A stretch of 64,000 bases of DNA from Amycolatopsis sp. CA-230715. GTDB taxonomy: Bacteria > Actinomycetota > Actinomycetes > Mycobacteriales > Pseudonocardiaceae. The translations under genes and the position numbers were made by a program. Under the pieces are notes generated by a model. It did not search any database, was not told the origin of the DNA, and saw nothing but the letters and a program-made list of their open reading frames with translations. How positions within the stretch are numbered: position 1 is the first letter of the stretch; every line of letters begins with the position of its first letter. The stretch spans positions 2,541,501 through 2,605,500 of the forward strand of contig NZ_CP059997.1 of NCBI RefSeq assembly GCF_018736145.1, given 5' to 3'. This document shows, one piece after another, positions 39,708 to 48,694 of this stretch.

Positions 39708-40427
39708 TCAGCGCCGCGGTTCCCAGCGGAAGAGGCGGGTGGCCAGCGTGATGGAGACGACGACCCAGGCGAAGCTGGGGCCCAGCAGGACCAGCGAGTC
39801 CTTCAGGGAAGCCCCGCCGTTCCAGCCGTTGAGGAGCAGTTCGGTGACCGAGCCGCCGGGCAGCAGCCGCTTCAGCATGGCGAGGCTGTCCGTGCCGGAG
39901 ATCCCCACCCAGGTGGCCGTGCCGATGGTGATCAGGCTGACCGGCAGCGTGGTCACCTGGGCGTGCTCGGGCGAGTTCGTCACGCCCGCCGTGGCGAGCC
40001 CGAGGCCGAGCATCATGAGCAGCGCGGCGAGGACGGCCACCGCGACCAGGACGAGGTTGGCCGGCGTGCCGGTGACCACGGCCAGCACGGTCAGGATCAC
40101 GATCACCTGGATCAGCGCGATGACGGTCACCGGCAGCAGCAGCCCGGTCATGATGCCCGCGTCGCTCAGCGCGGTGGAGCGCAACCGCTTGAGGAACAGG
40201 TTCTGCCTTCGCGACGCGAGCGTGGTCACCGTGCTGGTGTAGAGCCCGAAGGCCGCGACGAAGAACAGCACCACGGCCGCGATGTAGCCGAGGCTGCCGA
40301 TCTTCGCGAACAGGTCGTGCCGGTAGATGAAGAACGCGCTCATCGCGATGGGCAGGACGAACGAGGTGACCAGGACCAGCCGGTTGCGGAAGATCTGGAT
40401 CAGCTCGCCGAGAGCGATGGAAAACAT
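39708..40427 (-). CDS. ABC-2 type transporter permease
   Basis: The 239-residue protein has six membrane spans. The start MFSIALGELIQIFRNRLVLVTSFVLPIAMS and the cytoplasmic SRRQNLFLKRLRSTALSD segment are typical of ABC-2 permeases that pair with DrrA-like ATPases. It lies 26 bp downstream of its ATPase gene. This exporter probably responds to the two-component system encoded divergently (41505-43437), an arrangement common in actinomycetes. Confidence 0.87.
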   Translation of the reverse strand: MFSIALGELIQIFRNRLVLVTSFVLPIAMSAFFIYRHDLFAKIGSLGYIAAVVLFFVAAFGLYTSTVTTLASRRQNLFLKRLRSTALSDAGIMTGLLLPVTVIALIQVIVILTVLAVVTGTPANLVLVAVAVLAALLMMLGLGLATAGVTNSPEHAQVTTLPVSLITIGTATWVGISGTDSLAMLKRLLPGGSVTELLLNGWNGGASLKDSLVLLGPSFAWVVVSITLATRLFRWEPRR

Positions 40428-40453
40428 GGGAAGTCCTTTTCTGCGAAGGGGGT

Positions 40454-41338
40454 TCAGGCGCGGTCGATGGCGCGGAAGACGTCGTCGAGGCTGGTCGGCC
40501 CCGCTTCGAGCTCACCGAGTTCGATCGCGTTGTCCTGCGCCCAGCCGAGCAGCGTGTAGAGATCCTTCTGCAGCTCGAACGTCTCGACGAGGAACTTGCC
40601 GTCGCTTTCGCGCGTGGCCTGCAACGGCGGCAGCGGCGCGTGGGGCGGCAGCGTGAAGTCTATTGTGGACGGTAGCGTCCTGGTCAGCTCGGAAACGGTG
40701 CCCTCGCGGTGGAAAGCGCCCTTGTGCATGAGCCCGATGCGATCGGCGCGCTGCTGGGCCTCTTCGAGGTAGTGCGTGGTGAGCACGATGGTGGAACCGG
40801 CTTCGCGCAGTTCGTCGACGGCGTCCCAGAGCGCGTCCCGCGACTGGATGTCAAGGCCGGTGGTGGGTTCGTCGAGGAAGACCAGTTCCGGCGTGCCGTA
40901 CACCGCGGTGGCGAAGTCGAGCCGCCGCTTCTCGCCGCCGGAGAGCTGGGACACCTTGGTTCCCGCCTTGCGCACGAGGTCGACGATGCCGAGCACGCGG
41001 TCGACCCGGTCGGTCCGCTCGGTGAGCTTGCCGATCAGCCGCACCGATTCCCGTACGGTCAGATCGGGGGAAAACCCGCTTTCCTGCAGCATGATCCCCA
41101 TCCGGGGCCGCACGGCGCGCCGGTCACGCGGGCTCTGCCCGAAGACCCGCACGGTGCCGGAGGTGGCCGTGCGGTGGCCTTCGATGGTCTCCAGGGTCGA
41201 GGTCTTGCCCGCCCCGTTCGTGCCGAGCAGCGCGTAGAACTCGCCGCGCGCCACTTGGAAGGTCAGGTCCTTCACGGCGGGGAAATCGCCGTAGCTGAGG
41301 TTCAGCCGGTCAACGTCGATGACTGGTGTCGAGGTCAT
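40454..41338 (-). CDS. ABC transporter ATP-binding protein (DrrA/CcmA-like)
   Basis: The 294-residue ATPase has Walker A GTNGAGKTSTLE, signature QLSGGEKRRLDFA, Walker B LVFLDEPTTGLD and the H-loop TTHYLEEAQ. The C-terminal 80 residues match the DrrA-type extension. ATG 41338 (MTSTPVIDVD) is chosen over a longer frame. It drives the permease next door, exporting a lipophilic compound or lipid. It is divergent from the small membrane protein/kinase/regulator set with about 165 bp between. Confidence 0.9.
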   Translation of the reverse strand: MTSTPVIDVDRLNLSYGDFPAVKDLTFQVARGEFYALLGTNGAGKTSTLETIEGHRTATSGTVRVFGQSPRDRRAVRPRMGIMLQESGFSPDLTVRESVRLIGKLTERTDRVDRVLGIVDLVRKAGTKVSQLSGGEKRRLDFATAVYGTPELVFLDEPTTGLDIQSRDALWDAVDELREAGSTIVLTTHYLEEAQQRADRIGLMHKGAFHREGTVSELTRTLPSTIDFTLPPHAPLPPLQATRESDGKFLVETFELQKDLYTLLGWAQDNAIELGELEAGPTSLDDVFRAIDRA

Positions 41339-41504
41339 GCCGACGATTCCAGCCGCTCCCGCGCTCGGCGTGCAGTGGCGCCACGTCACCAGTCCGCCAT
41401 GACGTTCTTGGGGGTGCGGGCATGACGCAGTGTCACTGGTGGGGCCGCGCGAGCTGGCCGATACTGGGGAAGACTCTGCCGTTCGATCCCGGAGAAAGTC
41501 GCAT

Positions 41505-41717
41505 ATGGACACCAGACCGCTGCGCGTCATGCTGATCGTCACCATGACCGTTTTCCTGCTGGTCTGCGTGGCGTTCCTGCTCCAGCACCTCGGTGTCTAC
41601 GCTGACGGCGTGGATGCCTGGTTCGAGGACAACCAGTGGCTGATGTGGACCTCCGTCGGCCTCATGCTGGCGAGCGCGTCGGCGATCCCGTTGCTCAGCC
41701 TCGGGCAGGACCGGTGA
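41505..41717 (+). CDS. Small two-span membrane protein upstream of the histidine kinase
   Basis: The 70-residue protein has two hydrophobic helices (VMLIVTMTVFLLVCVAFLL and MWTSVGLMLASASAIPLL). GGAGAAAG lies upstream of ATG 41505. The stop overlaps the kinase start (TGATG), so it is co-translated and may be an accessory membrane sensor or immunity-like subunit. No family was recognised. Confidence 0.6.
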   Translation: MDTRPLRVMLIVTMTVFLLVCVAFLLQHLGVYADGVDAWFEDNQWLMWTSVGLMLASASAIPLLSLGQDR

Positions 41718-42838
41718 TGGGCACCCTCACCAAGGCGCAGTACCGGATGCGCAAGCTCAACCTGGTCTCGATGATCCCGCCGCTGGTCGCCGTCGGTGCG
41801 CTGCTGGTGGCGATCGACGCCAAGACCTGGTGGCAGGCGGTTGTACTGGGCATCGGCGTGGTGGCGGCCATCGTGGCCACCGAACGGTGGACCGCGGGGC
41901 ACCTGTTCCGTGTCGCGTGGCCCTGCCTGATCGTCACCGCGGCGGTGTGGATCCTCGGCGCGCTGACGTTCGACGGCCACACTTCGTTCTACGGCATCAC
42001 CATCGTCGGCCCCCTCATCATTCCCAAGCTGCCGAGGCGGCGGGGCGCGGCGGCGCTGGTCCTGATCGCCTTCGTCGCCGCGGTGGGCGCGCTGAAACTG
42101 CTGGTGTCACCGGGAAATCTGCCCGCCACGCTCATCCAGTACCTCGTCATCCCCACCGCCGCGACCGTGGTGGCGACCGGCCTCATGATTCCGGGGCAGC
42201 GCTTCTACGACCTCGTGGAGGAGCTGGATCAGTCGCGGGAACGCGAAGCCGAGCTGGCCGTGATCCGGGAGCGCATGCGGTTCGCCAGCGATCTGCACGA
42301 CATCCAGGGGCACACGCTGCACGTGGTGAAGCTGAAGATCGCGCTCGCCGAGAAGCTGCTGCACAGCGATCTCGACCGGGTGGCAGAGGAACTGGGGGAA
42401 CTGCACGCGCTGGTCGGCGACACCATCAAGCAGACCAAGGAACTCGCCTACGCGCAGCGGCGGCTCAACCTGTCCGCGGAACTGGAGAACGCGAAGAACC
42501 TCTTCGAAGCCGCGAGCATCCGCGTGCGCGTCGACCGCGAGGCCGAGGTCGACGCGCAGGCGGGCGAGCTGCTCGGGCAGGTCCTGCGCGAAACCACGAC
42601 CAACATCCTGCGCCACGCGCAGGCGAAGCAGGTGCGGATCACGCTCTCCGCGTCCGGTATCACCATCGTCAACGACGGCGTGGCGGACGCGCCGCTCCCC
42701 GAACTCAGCGGACTCGCCACCCTGCGGCAACGACTGGCGGACAGCGGCGGCGAGCTGACCGTGGAGCAGAAGGACCGCCGTTTCGTGACGGCCGCGGCTT
42801 TCCCGCGGAATCGGGAAGCGGGAAAGGACGACAGATGA
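41717..42838 (+). CDS. DesK-like sensor histidine kinase
   Basis: The 373-residue kinase has four to five N-terminal membrane helices. A HisKA_3 dimerisation domain carries LHDIQGHTLHVVKLKIALAE (phospho-His in DLHD, about residue 195) and an HATPase domain follows (ETTTNILRHAQAKQ, IVNDGVAD). The short loops and helix-rich N-terminus suggest that it senses membrane state or a membrane-active compound, like DesK. It overlaps the response regulator gene (ATGA). Confidence 0.87.
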   Translation: MGTLTKAQYRMRKLNLVSMIPPLVAVGALLVAIDAKTWWQAVVLGIGVVAAIVATERWTAGHLFRVAWPCLIVTAAVWILGALTFDGHTSFYGITIVGPLIIPKLPRRRGAAALVLIAFVAAVGALKLLVSPGNLPATLIQYLVIPTAATVVATGLMIPGQRFYDLVEELDQSREREAELAVIRERMRFASDLHDIQGHTLHVVKLKIALAEKLLHSDLDRVAEELGELHALVGDTIKQTKELAYAQRRLNLSAELENAKNLFEAASIRVRVDREAEVDAQAGELLGQVLRETTTNILRHAQAKQVRITLSASGITIVNDGVADAPLPELSGLATLRQRLADSGGELTVEQKDRRFVTAAAFPRNREAGKDDR

Positions 42839-43437
42839 CCACCGTGGTGCTCGCCGACGACGAAGCCCTCCTCCGCAAGGCGCTGGCGTCGCTGCTCCCG
42901 CTCGAAGGCGAGATCACCGTGCTCGCCGAAGCGGAGGACGGCGAATCCGCCGTGGCCGCCACCTTGCGGCACCGGCCCGACGTGCTCGTCATCGATCTCG
43001 AAATGCCCACTGTGGACGGTCTCGGCGCGGTCGCGGAGATCCGCCGCACGCGCCCGGACCAGGTGATCCTGATGCTGACCCGGCACGCCAGGCCCGGCGT
43101 GCTCCGCAAGGCGCTGAAGCTCGGCGTGCAAGGTTTCGTCAGCAAGTCGGCGGAACCGGCGCACATCACGACGGTCATCAGGACCCTGCACGAGGGCAAG
43201 CGCTGGATCGACCCCGACGTGTCCGCGCTCGCCGTCGTCGACGACTGCCCGCTCACCGACCGCGAGATCGACGTGCTGCGCGAAACCCGCGAAGGATTCT
43301 CCGTCGCCGACATCGCCACCCAGCTCCACCTCGCCGAGGGCACCGTGCGCAACTACCTGTCGAACGCGATGCAGAAAACCCAAACCCGAACCCGCCACGA
43401 AGCGGCCCGCTACGCCCGAGAACACGACTGGCTCTAG
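42835..43437 (+). CDS. NarL/DesR-type response regulator
   Basis: The 200-residue regulator has a receiver domain with VVLADDEALLRKAL, phospho-acceptor Asp in VLVIDLEMPTVDG (about residue 54) and Lys in FVSKSAEP. The LuxR-type HTH is LTDREIDVLRETREGFSVADIATQLHLAEGTVRNYL (residues about 139-174, read in parts). The kinase partner is directly upstream. The probable target is the divergent ABC exporter operon (40454-41338 and 39708-40427). The 3' end overlaps the convergent GNAT gene by four bases. Confidence 0.9.
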   Translation: MTTVVLADDEALLRKALASLLPLEGEITVLAEAEDGESAVAATLRHRPDVLVIDLEMPTVDGLGAVAEIRRTRPDQVILMLTRHARPGVLRKALKLGVQGFVSKSAEPAHITTVIRTLHEGKRWIDPDVSALAVVDDCPLTDREIDVLRETREGFSVADIATQLHLAEGTVRNYLSNAMQKTQTRTRHEAARYAREHDWL

Positions 43438-43991
43438 GAATTCGCGGCCAGCGCCCTCACCATCACGTCGAAGATCGGCGCTCCGGGGAGCGGATTCCGT
43501 TTCTGGGCAACCGGCCGCCACCCCCAAGCCGCGTAGGCGCGCTGCGCTGGAGTCGCGGTGGGCAGCACCGTGAGGGTCGCGCGTTCCTCCGGCCGACCCG
43601 CCAGCAGCTCATCGTGTAGCCGAGCGGCGATCTTCCGGCGGCGCCATGGGCGACGCACCAGGAGTTCGACCACGGCGAAGGTTCGTCGGGACCATTCCTG
43701 TGTCACCCCCGGATCGACCGCGGTCACGAGGTTGTGCCACCACGGCGTGTCCGGTCGAAGCGTGACGCCGAAGGTGAACCCGACCAGCCCCGTCGGGCCG
43801 GATGCGGTCACCAGATCGAATCCAGGGGCTCGGCGCTGGGACTGGAACCGCCCAGCGAAGAGGTCCGCGTGCTCGGCGCCCCAGTGGTACGGCGGTTCTC
43901 GGTAGACGTCCAGGTAGAGCTCGCGGAGATCCGGCAGCAGTTCCGCCGCGGCCGTCCCGCAGACGTGGGCGTACTCGATCTCGTCAGACAT
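43434..43991 (-). CDS. GNAT-family N-acetyltransferase
   Basis: The 185-residue GNAT protein has LVGFTFGVTL in beta4, a pyrophosphate-binding turn of the type RPWRRRKIAARLH (R/Q-x-x-G-x-G/A position altered to RRRKIA), and AQRAYAAWGWRP near the C-terminus. The CoA loop departs from the usual glycine pattern. The substrate may be a small amine or protein N-terminus. The ATG region overlaps the stop of the XRE regulator upstream, so they may be co-transcribed. Confidence 0.75.
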   Translation of the reverse strand: MSDEIEYAHVCGTAAAELLPDLRELYLDVYREPPYHWGAEHADLFAGRFQSQRRAPGFDLVTASGPTGLVGFTFGVTLRPDTPWWHNLVTAVDPGVTQEWSRRTFAVVELLVRRPWRRRKIAARLHDELLAGRPEERATLTVLPTATPAQRAYAAWGWRPVAQKRNPLPGAPIFDVMVRALAANS

Positions 43992-45411
43992 CGCGCTGCC
44001 CTGCGTCCGTCGCGGGCTGGAAAGCGGCCACCGCCGTCTTCAGCTCACCGACCGCTCGCACGTCGCCGTACCGATCCGCCAAGGGCGTGGCCAGCCCGTT
44101 GAGCCACTTCACCACGACGGAGGAGCGCATGGTGCCAGCCTGCTCAAGAGCGCGCAGCCCGATGTCGGCGGCTTCTCCTGGCTCCGATTGCGCCAACCGC
44201 ACCTTGCCGAGCCGGATCTGGTCCAGAATCCGGCTGCGCGCGTAGGTACCACCGCGACTGTCGATTGCCCCGAACGTGTGCGCCTCGGCGTGGCCAGCGT
44301 GGACAAGTGCACGTTTCGGCTCCGGCTCCCGCAGCGCCATTTCCGTGTGGGCATTCGCCGCAAGGCATTCGACTTCTGCCCAGTTCATGTAGTGGATCCA
44401 GTCGACGTGCTGTCCCGGAGCGGCGGCGTGAAAGACTTCGAAGCACGCCTCGACCGCACGTCGAGCGTTTCCCGCTTCGCTCGGACCAAGCTGAGCATGA
44501 GCGCGCGCTTCCAGACCGAGCAGTTCCGAACGAACAAGCGGATTTCCTTCGCGCGGCACGATGGCCAGTGCTGTACGAGTCAGCGTGAGGCTGTCGTCGT
44601 AATTGCCGAGCGCGGTGGACAGTTGGGTCATGTCACCGATCACCTTGGCGCCGAGTTCGACAGCTCCAGCTTGCCGACATGCCTGCAAGGCCAGCAGGTA
44701 GTAGCGCTGCGCCAGGCCGAACGCACCGGAGTCGTAGGTCATCCAGCCAGCGAGTTGTGCCAGTTCGGCCACCACCTGGAACCGGCGGTGATCGAGGTCG
44801 GTCCCCGAACGGTCGCCCAAGGTTTCGGTCACGGCGTTGAGCTGGCCGATCACGGCTTTGCGGTGCAGTCCGCCCTTGCCGGACGCATCCCAGCGGCGGA
44901 AGAACATCACAGCCTGCTCCAGCTCAGCCAGTTCTTGCTCGCCGACTTCGCCGGCACGGACAGGCACCGTGGGCACCAGCGCCGCCCACTGCCTGATCTG
45001 CCGCACGAGCGGCGCACCCGACAACGGCCGCAGCCCTATGAGGGACGCACGTCGCGCGGCCAGGTCGCTTGCGGTGAACACCTCGATGTCTTCAGCGGCT
45101 TGTGCGGCTGAGACCTGAAAAGAAGGCACACCGTCGTTCAGGCGTGCTGGTGCGGCAGCGGTATCCGCCGAGCTGACGGTTTTTTGGCTCAGTCGAAAGC
45201 GGTGCCGGGCATCCTCCGGGGCCCGCGTCAAAGCCGTATCCAAGATCGCCTGCATGTCGGGTGTCGGGGTGATTCCTTGCCCCCGCGCTTCCCATTTGCT
45301 GACTGTCCGCGCGCCAACGCCGAGCATCGTGGCGAAGTCTCGGACGCTGAGGCGCAATGCGGCGCGCAACATCTTGGCGTCACGGCCAGTCCAGCGTTGA
45401 ACGATCGCCAT
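43984..45411 (-). CDS. XRE-family regulator with TPR-like C-terminal region
   Basis: The protein of about 475 residues has an N-terminal HTH (LRAALRLSVRDFATMLGVGARTVSKWEARG, residues about 15-44 read in parts). A long alpha-helical, TPR-like region follows, with repeated helices such as YDDSLTLTRTALAIVP and RSELLGLEARAHAQLG. Actinomycete proteins of this layout often act as peptide- or stress-responsive regulators and sit beside small DUF proteins, as here. ATG 45411 with GGGAG upstream is preferred to a TTG three codons earlier. It is divergent from the pair 45603-46177. Confidence 0.8.
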   Translation of the reverse strand: MAIVQRWTGRDAKMLRAALRLSVRDFATMLGVGARTVSKWEARGQGITPTPDMQAILDTALTRAPEDARHRFRLSQKTVSSADTAAAPARLNDGVPSFQVSAAQAAEDIEVFTASDLAARRASLIGLRPLSGAPLVRQIRQWAALVPTVPVRAGEVGEQELAELEQAVMFFRRWDASGKGGLHRKAVIGQLNAVTETLGDRSGTDLDHRRFQVVAELAQLAGWMTYDSGAFGLAQRYYLLALQACRQAGAVELGAKVIGDMTQLSTALGNYDDSLTLTRTALAIVPREGNPLVRSELLGLEARAHAQLGPSEAGNARRAVEACFEVFHAAAPGQHVDWIHYMNWAEVECLAANAHTEMALREPEPKRALVHAGHAEAHTFGAIDSRGGTYARSRILDQIRLGKVRLAQSEPGEAADIGLRALEQAGTMRSSVVVKWLNGLATPLADRYGDVRAVGELKTAVAAFQPATDAGQRDV

Positions 45412-45602
45412 CGCTTGCAACTCCCAGGTCGGTGCCCAAGCACTGTAATCAACGCACTACGCACGGTGCAACGGCGGGGCGACGCGGGTGCGACGCCAGT
45501 TGGTTCCCATCGACACCGTCGTTGACCAGGCTCTTACCAGGTATCCGGCACTAGCCGGAATACCGCGGCCACGACTCGACAGCACGCTGCGGAGGCAACC
45601 CG

Positions 45603-45896
45603 GTGTCGAAACCGCGCGTGCCCGAATGGCACGACGACATTTGGGGCATTTGGTGGCGCTCGCACCAGCGGGGCACCGGCGGCAGGCCACGGCCAGGCAC
45701 CCGAGTCCGTATCACCGAAAACACCCGCTACCGAGGTCGCGAAGGAACAGTCATCTTCTACGAAGGCCAATGGAACAGCATGACGTTCCCCGTGCGCATC
45801 GACGGCAGCGGCCTGACCCTGCTGTTCACAGGGAACGACATCGTCGAACTCCCGGGTGTACCCGCGCCCGCACCGGAAAAGAGGAGCGGCCAGTGA
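45603..45896 (+). CDS. Small basic protein of unknown function (97 aa)
   Basis: The GTG-started 97-residue protein is rich in Trp and Arg at the N-terminus (VPEWHDDIWGIWWRSH). A KOW/SH3-like strand pattern follows (TRVRITENTRYRGREGTVIF), ending in a Pro-rich tail. Its stop overlaps the next gene (GTGA). Proteins of this type accompany XRE regulators in actinomycetes; no function is assigned. Confidence 0.6.
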   Translation: MSKPRVPEWHDDIWGIWWRSHQRGTGGRPRPGTRVRITENTRYRGREGTVIFYEGQWNSMTFPVRIDGSGLTLLFTGNDIVELPGVPAPAPEKRSGQ

Positions 45897-46177
45897 ACGA
45901 TTCCACCCTGCAAAGCCTGGCGGGATTCATCCACGAGCGGCTCGACTCCGAACGCCCGGAACTGGCTGAAGCGCTTTGCAACATCATGTCGTTCGTCGAC
46001 GACCTTCCCGTCTACCTCGGTCGGCACGACTTCAGTGACGACGTCGACCGGGCCGCCGCACTCGAACTCGTCGCGACCTTCCAGCGCCGCTTCCTCATCG
46101 AACTCACCACTCCGTATGCGGCGCACCCTGGCTACGTGGACATGTGGCGGCAGGCCGCGAATGGCACACGAACGTAG
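45893..46177 (+). CDS. DUF6221-like small protein (94 aa)
   Basis: The 94-residue acidic helical protein begins NDSTLQSLAGFIHERLDSE and ends with AHPGYVDMWRQAAN, which resembles the C-terminal HPGYRxEW pattern of DUF6221 proteins. Its GTG start overlaps the preceding gene by four bases. It is the second member of a small pair divergent from the XRE regulator. Function unknown; the family assignment is tentative. Confidence 0.55.
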   Translation: MNDSTLQSLAGFIHERLDSERPELAEALCNIMSFVDDLPVYLGRHDFSDDVDRAAALELVATFQRRFLIELTTPYAAHPGYVDMWRQAANGTRT

Positions 46178-46244
46178 GCGGATCGCCTGCCCCAGCCGCA
46201 ACATCGAAGTCCACAGTGGATGAATCGGCTATCGCGGCGGAAGC

Positions 46245-47396
46245 TCAGCGGGGCCGTTTGGCCAGCGATCCGGCGGCGAGGCCACCCCCGGCGGCAACCA
46301 CGAGCAGCCACAGGAACCACGCAGGTGCCAGCGCGCCGCCAAAAGAGCCGAGTGCCGCCGGGATCATCACGCCCACGGCGAGACCCGCGAGCACCCAGCC
46401 CTTCCGGTGTCCGGAACCGAATCCGACGCCCGCGCCGAGCACCGTGAACGCCGCGAGGCACCCGCACAGCAGCCAGCGGGTGGCGCCGTCGACGTGGCCG
46501 TGTTCCACGGATTCGACGGCGGCGCCGAGACCGGCCGCGAATGCGGCGAGCAGGCCGGTGATCAGGCCGTGCAGCGGGAGCAGCGCCTTGGGGCCCAATC
46601 GTCCCGGCGACAAGTACGGGATCCCGCCGAAACCGTGGTGCAGCGCGGCGCCCCACAGAGTGCCGAGCAGCGTCAGCGCGGCGCTCACCGTCCAGAACAG
46701 CGGAGCGTGCCATTCCGCGTGCTCCGCCATGGCCGCGGTGACGGTGAGCACGCCTTCGCCGAGCACGATGATCGTGAACAGGCCGAGCCGCTCGCCGAAG
46801 TGCGCGGGGTCCAGCCGCCCGAAGGCCACCTGGTCGGCGGGCTGCCCGTGGCGGGACAGCCGCTCCGCCACCTTCGCGACGACCCGCTCACCGGAAACCG
46901 TGAACGTGATCAGCAAATCCAGTGCCAACCCGAACGCCCACAGGGCATACCGCCACGGGCCGTCCACCCAGAACGACGCGATCCACGGGAGCATGCTCAC
47001 CCCGGCGTGCACCACCGGCCACTCGGCGACCACGCGCTCCTCGCGGCTGCCCTCCCACACCCGGCTCGCCAGCACCCGCACGCCGAGGTAGGCACCGGCG
47101 AAGACCGCCGCGTGCCCGTCGTGGACCTCGCGCACGGACGCGGCCATGAACACCAGCCCGGCCATCGCGACCAGCACCGGCATCGCGCGGGTCGCGTCGC
47201 CGATCACGTTGCCGATGACGGTGAAGCACATCCACGCCATCCAGAACGCCAGGAAGCACACCGCGTACAGCCCGGCACCGCCCCAGGACGTGCTGCCGTG
47301 CACCAGGTGCGTCAGCTGCGCCACCCCGGCCACGGCCACCAGATCGAAGAACAACTCGAGCCACGACGCGTGGCGCTCCTCCGCTTTCCCCGTCAC
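46245..47396 (-). CDS. Low-temperature-requirement protein A (LtrA)-like membrane protein
   Basis: The 383-residue protein has about 11-12 membrane spans. It begins with the LtrA-type WLELFFDLVAVAGVAQLTH segment and includes GLFTIIVLGEGVL, both family hallmarks. LtrA proteins are of uncertain function (first linked to cold growth in Listeria). It stands alone on the minus strand between the small-gene pair and the lectin gene. Confidence 0.85.
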   Translation of the reverse strand: MTGKAEERHASWLELFFDLVAVAGVAQLTHLVHGSTSWGGAGLYAVCFLAFWMAWMCFTVIGNVIGDATRAMPVLVAMAGLVFMAASVREVHDGHAAVFAGAYLGVRVLASRVWEGSREERVVAEWPVVHAGVSMLPWIASFWVDGPWRYALWAFGLALDLLITFTVSGERVVAKVAERLSRHGQPADQVAFGRLDPAHFGERLGLFTIIVLGEGVLTVTAAMAEHAEWHAPLFWTVSAALTLLGTLWGAALHHGFGGIPYLSPGRLGPKALLPLHGLITGLLAAFAAGLGAAVESVEHGHVDGATRWLLCGCLAAFTVLGAGVGFGSGHRKGWVLAGLAVGVMIPAALGSFGGALAPAWFLWLLVVAAGGGLAAGSLAKRPR

Positions 47397-47455
47397 GAAC
47401 GCACAGTATTCCGGCCGTCCGTGCCCGCCCCCGGAGGGACGGGCACGGAGTCAGC

Positions 47456-47962
47456 TCAGTGCCACCACTGCTGGTTCCAGGGGCCGCAGTCCCACAACTG
47501 CACCTTGCCGCCGTTGTGGTTACCGGTGTTGATATCCGCGTCGAGGCACCGCTGGAAGCGCACGTTGTACACGGAGCCGTCCGGCCGGAGGACCCACTGT
47601 TGCTGGTTCCAGGGGCCGCAGTCCCACAACTGCACCACGCCGCCGTTGCCGCCGGTGTTGATGTCCGCGTCGAGGCATCGCTGGAAGCGCAGGTTGTAGA
47701 GCGAGCCGTCCGGCCGGACGTCCCAGTCCTGCTGGTTCCAGGGGCCGCAGTCCCACAACTGGACCACGCCGCCGTTGCCGCCGGTGTTCGTGTCGGCGTC
47801 GAGACACCGCTGGAAACGGTCGTTGTAGAAGTGCCGCACGGACAACGCCGTCTTGGCTGCCGTGGGCTGCGCCGACGCCGCATCGGTGCCGGTGAAAAGC
47901 AGCGTCGGCACGGCACACAGCAGCGCCATCGCGGTGCTGAACAGGCGAGTAGCCGGTCTCAT
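47456..47962 (-). CDS. Secreted single beta-trefoil (ricin-type) lectin
   Basis: The 168-residue protein has a signal peptide (ends near ASAQPT). Three near-identical beta-trefoil lobes of 43-44 residues follow, each with FQRCLDAD, GGxVQLWDCGPWNQQ and a QxW-type end (QQDWDV, QQQWVL, QQWW). Two Cys per lobe can form the usual disulfide. It is a stand-alone carbohydrate-binding protein without a catalytic domain. The lobes are so alike at DNA level that recent triplication or designed-like symmetry is suggested. ATG 47962 is directly followed by the basic signal start MRPATR. Confidence 0.88.
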   Translation of the reverse strand: MRPATRLFSTAMALLCAVPTLLFTGTDAASAQPTAAKTALSVRHFYNDRFQRCLDADTNTGGNGGVVQLWDCGPWNQQDWDVRPDGSLYNLRFQRCLDADINTGGNGGVVQLWDCGPWNQQQWVLRPDGSVYNVRFQRCLDADINTGNHNGGKVQLWDCGPWNQQWWH

Positions 47963-48074
47963 GCGAATTTCCCCCTTGTCAGGGCGATGGGAGTGAAACG
48001 ATCTCGGGCGAGTTTTTCCGGTTGCGGCGCCGCGCGGCAGTACCGTCCGCACCGTCCGGGGTGAACGCGGCGCG

Positions 48075-48098
48075 TCCTGAAAGGCGGCCCCTTCAGGA
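48075..48098. repeat. Degenerate palindrome related to the CCTTCGGGG family
   Basis: TCCTGAAAGG and CCCTTCAGGA pair around a short loop in the gap between the lectin and the secreted protein gene. It resembles the 6344-6366 variant (CCTGAAAG...CTTCAGG). It could also serve as a bidirectional structural element upstream of both divergent genes. Confidence 0.5.
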
Positions 48099-48194
48099 AA
48101 AGCGTTCGCATTCGGCCACCCGAAGGGGGCGTTCGGCCTACTCGTCCGTGGGACTTCCGGCGACGGTTCCCGCCGCCGGTGGTCTACTTCGACC

Positions 48195-48632
48195 ATGAAC
48201 GGCCCTTCGCTTTCCCGCACCGGGCGTGTCCTGACCGCCCTCGTGCTCAGCTGCCTGGTCGCCGGGCTCGCCCCGGCCGCCGCGAACGCCGCCTCCCCGG
48301 CACCCGTCCCCTCGACAACGGTGGCCAAGGGCAAGGTGAAGGTCGACGCCAAACTCGCCAAGGGCAAGGTCAAGAAGGGCGAGAAGGTCAAGCTCACCGG
48401 AAAGCTCGCCGTGCAGGACAGGCTCGACACCGACGAACCGCTGATCGTCCAACAACAGGTCAGCGGCGGCGCGTGGGTGAACATCGCGAACACGACCTGC
48501 CGCCCCAACGGCGGCTTCAGCCTGAACCTGAGTTTCAGCATCAGCGCGTCGCTTTCCCTGCGCGTCTACCACCCCGAAACCACGATCTACGCGAGCGCGT
48601 ATTCGAGCGTCTTCGCCCTGCTCGTTCTCTGA
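48195..48632 (+). CDS. Secreted hypothetical protein with Lys-rich strand repeats
   Basis: The 145-residue protein has a signal peptide (MNGPSLSRTGRVLTALVLSC..., cleavage near ANAAS). The mature part begins with alternating Val/Lys strands (AKGKVKVDAKLAKGKVKKGE) and continues as an Ig-like beta-sandwich with one Cys. It could be a surface adhesin-like or wall-associated protein. The Lys repeat is encoded by GC-rich near-repeats AAGGGCAAGGT. No family was recognised. Confidence 0.55.
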   Translation: MNGPSLSRTGRVLTALVLSCLVAGLAPAAANAASPAPVPSTTVAKGKVKVDAKLAKGKVKKGEKVKLTGKLAVQDRLDTDEPLIVQQQVSGGAWVNIANTTCRPNGGFSLNLSFSISASLSLRVYHPETTIYASAYSSVFALLVL

Positions 48633-48694
48633 CCGGTCCGCCCACCGGAACGATTTCCTTTCCCTGACCGGAAAAGAACGGGAAAATCGGCGGC

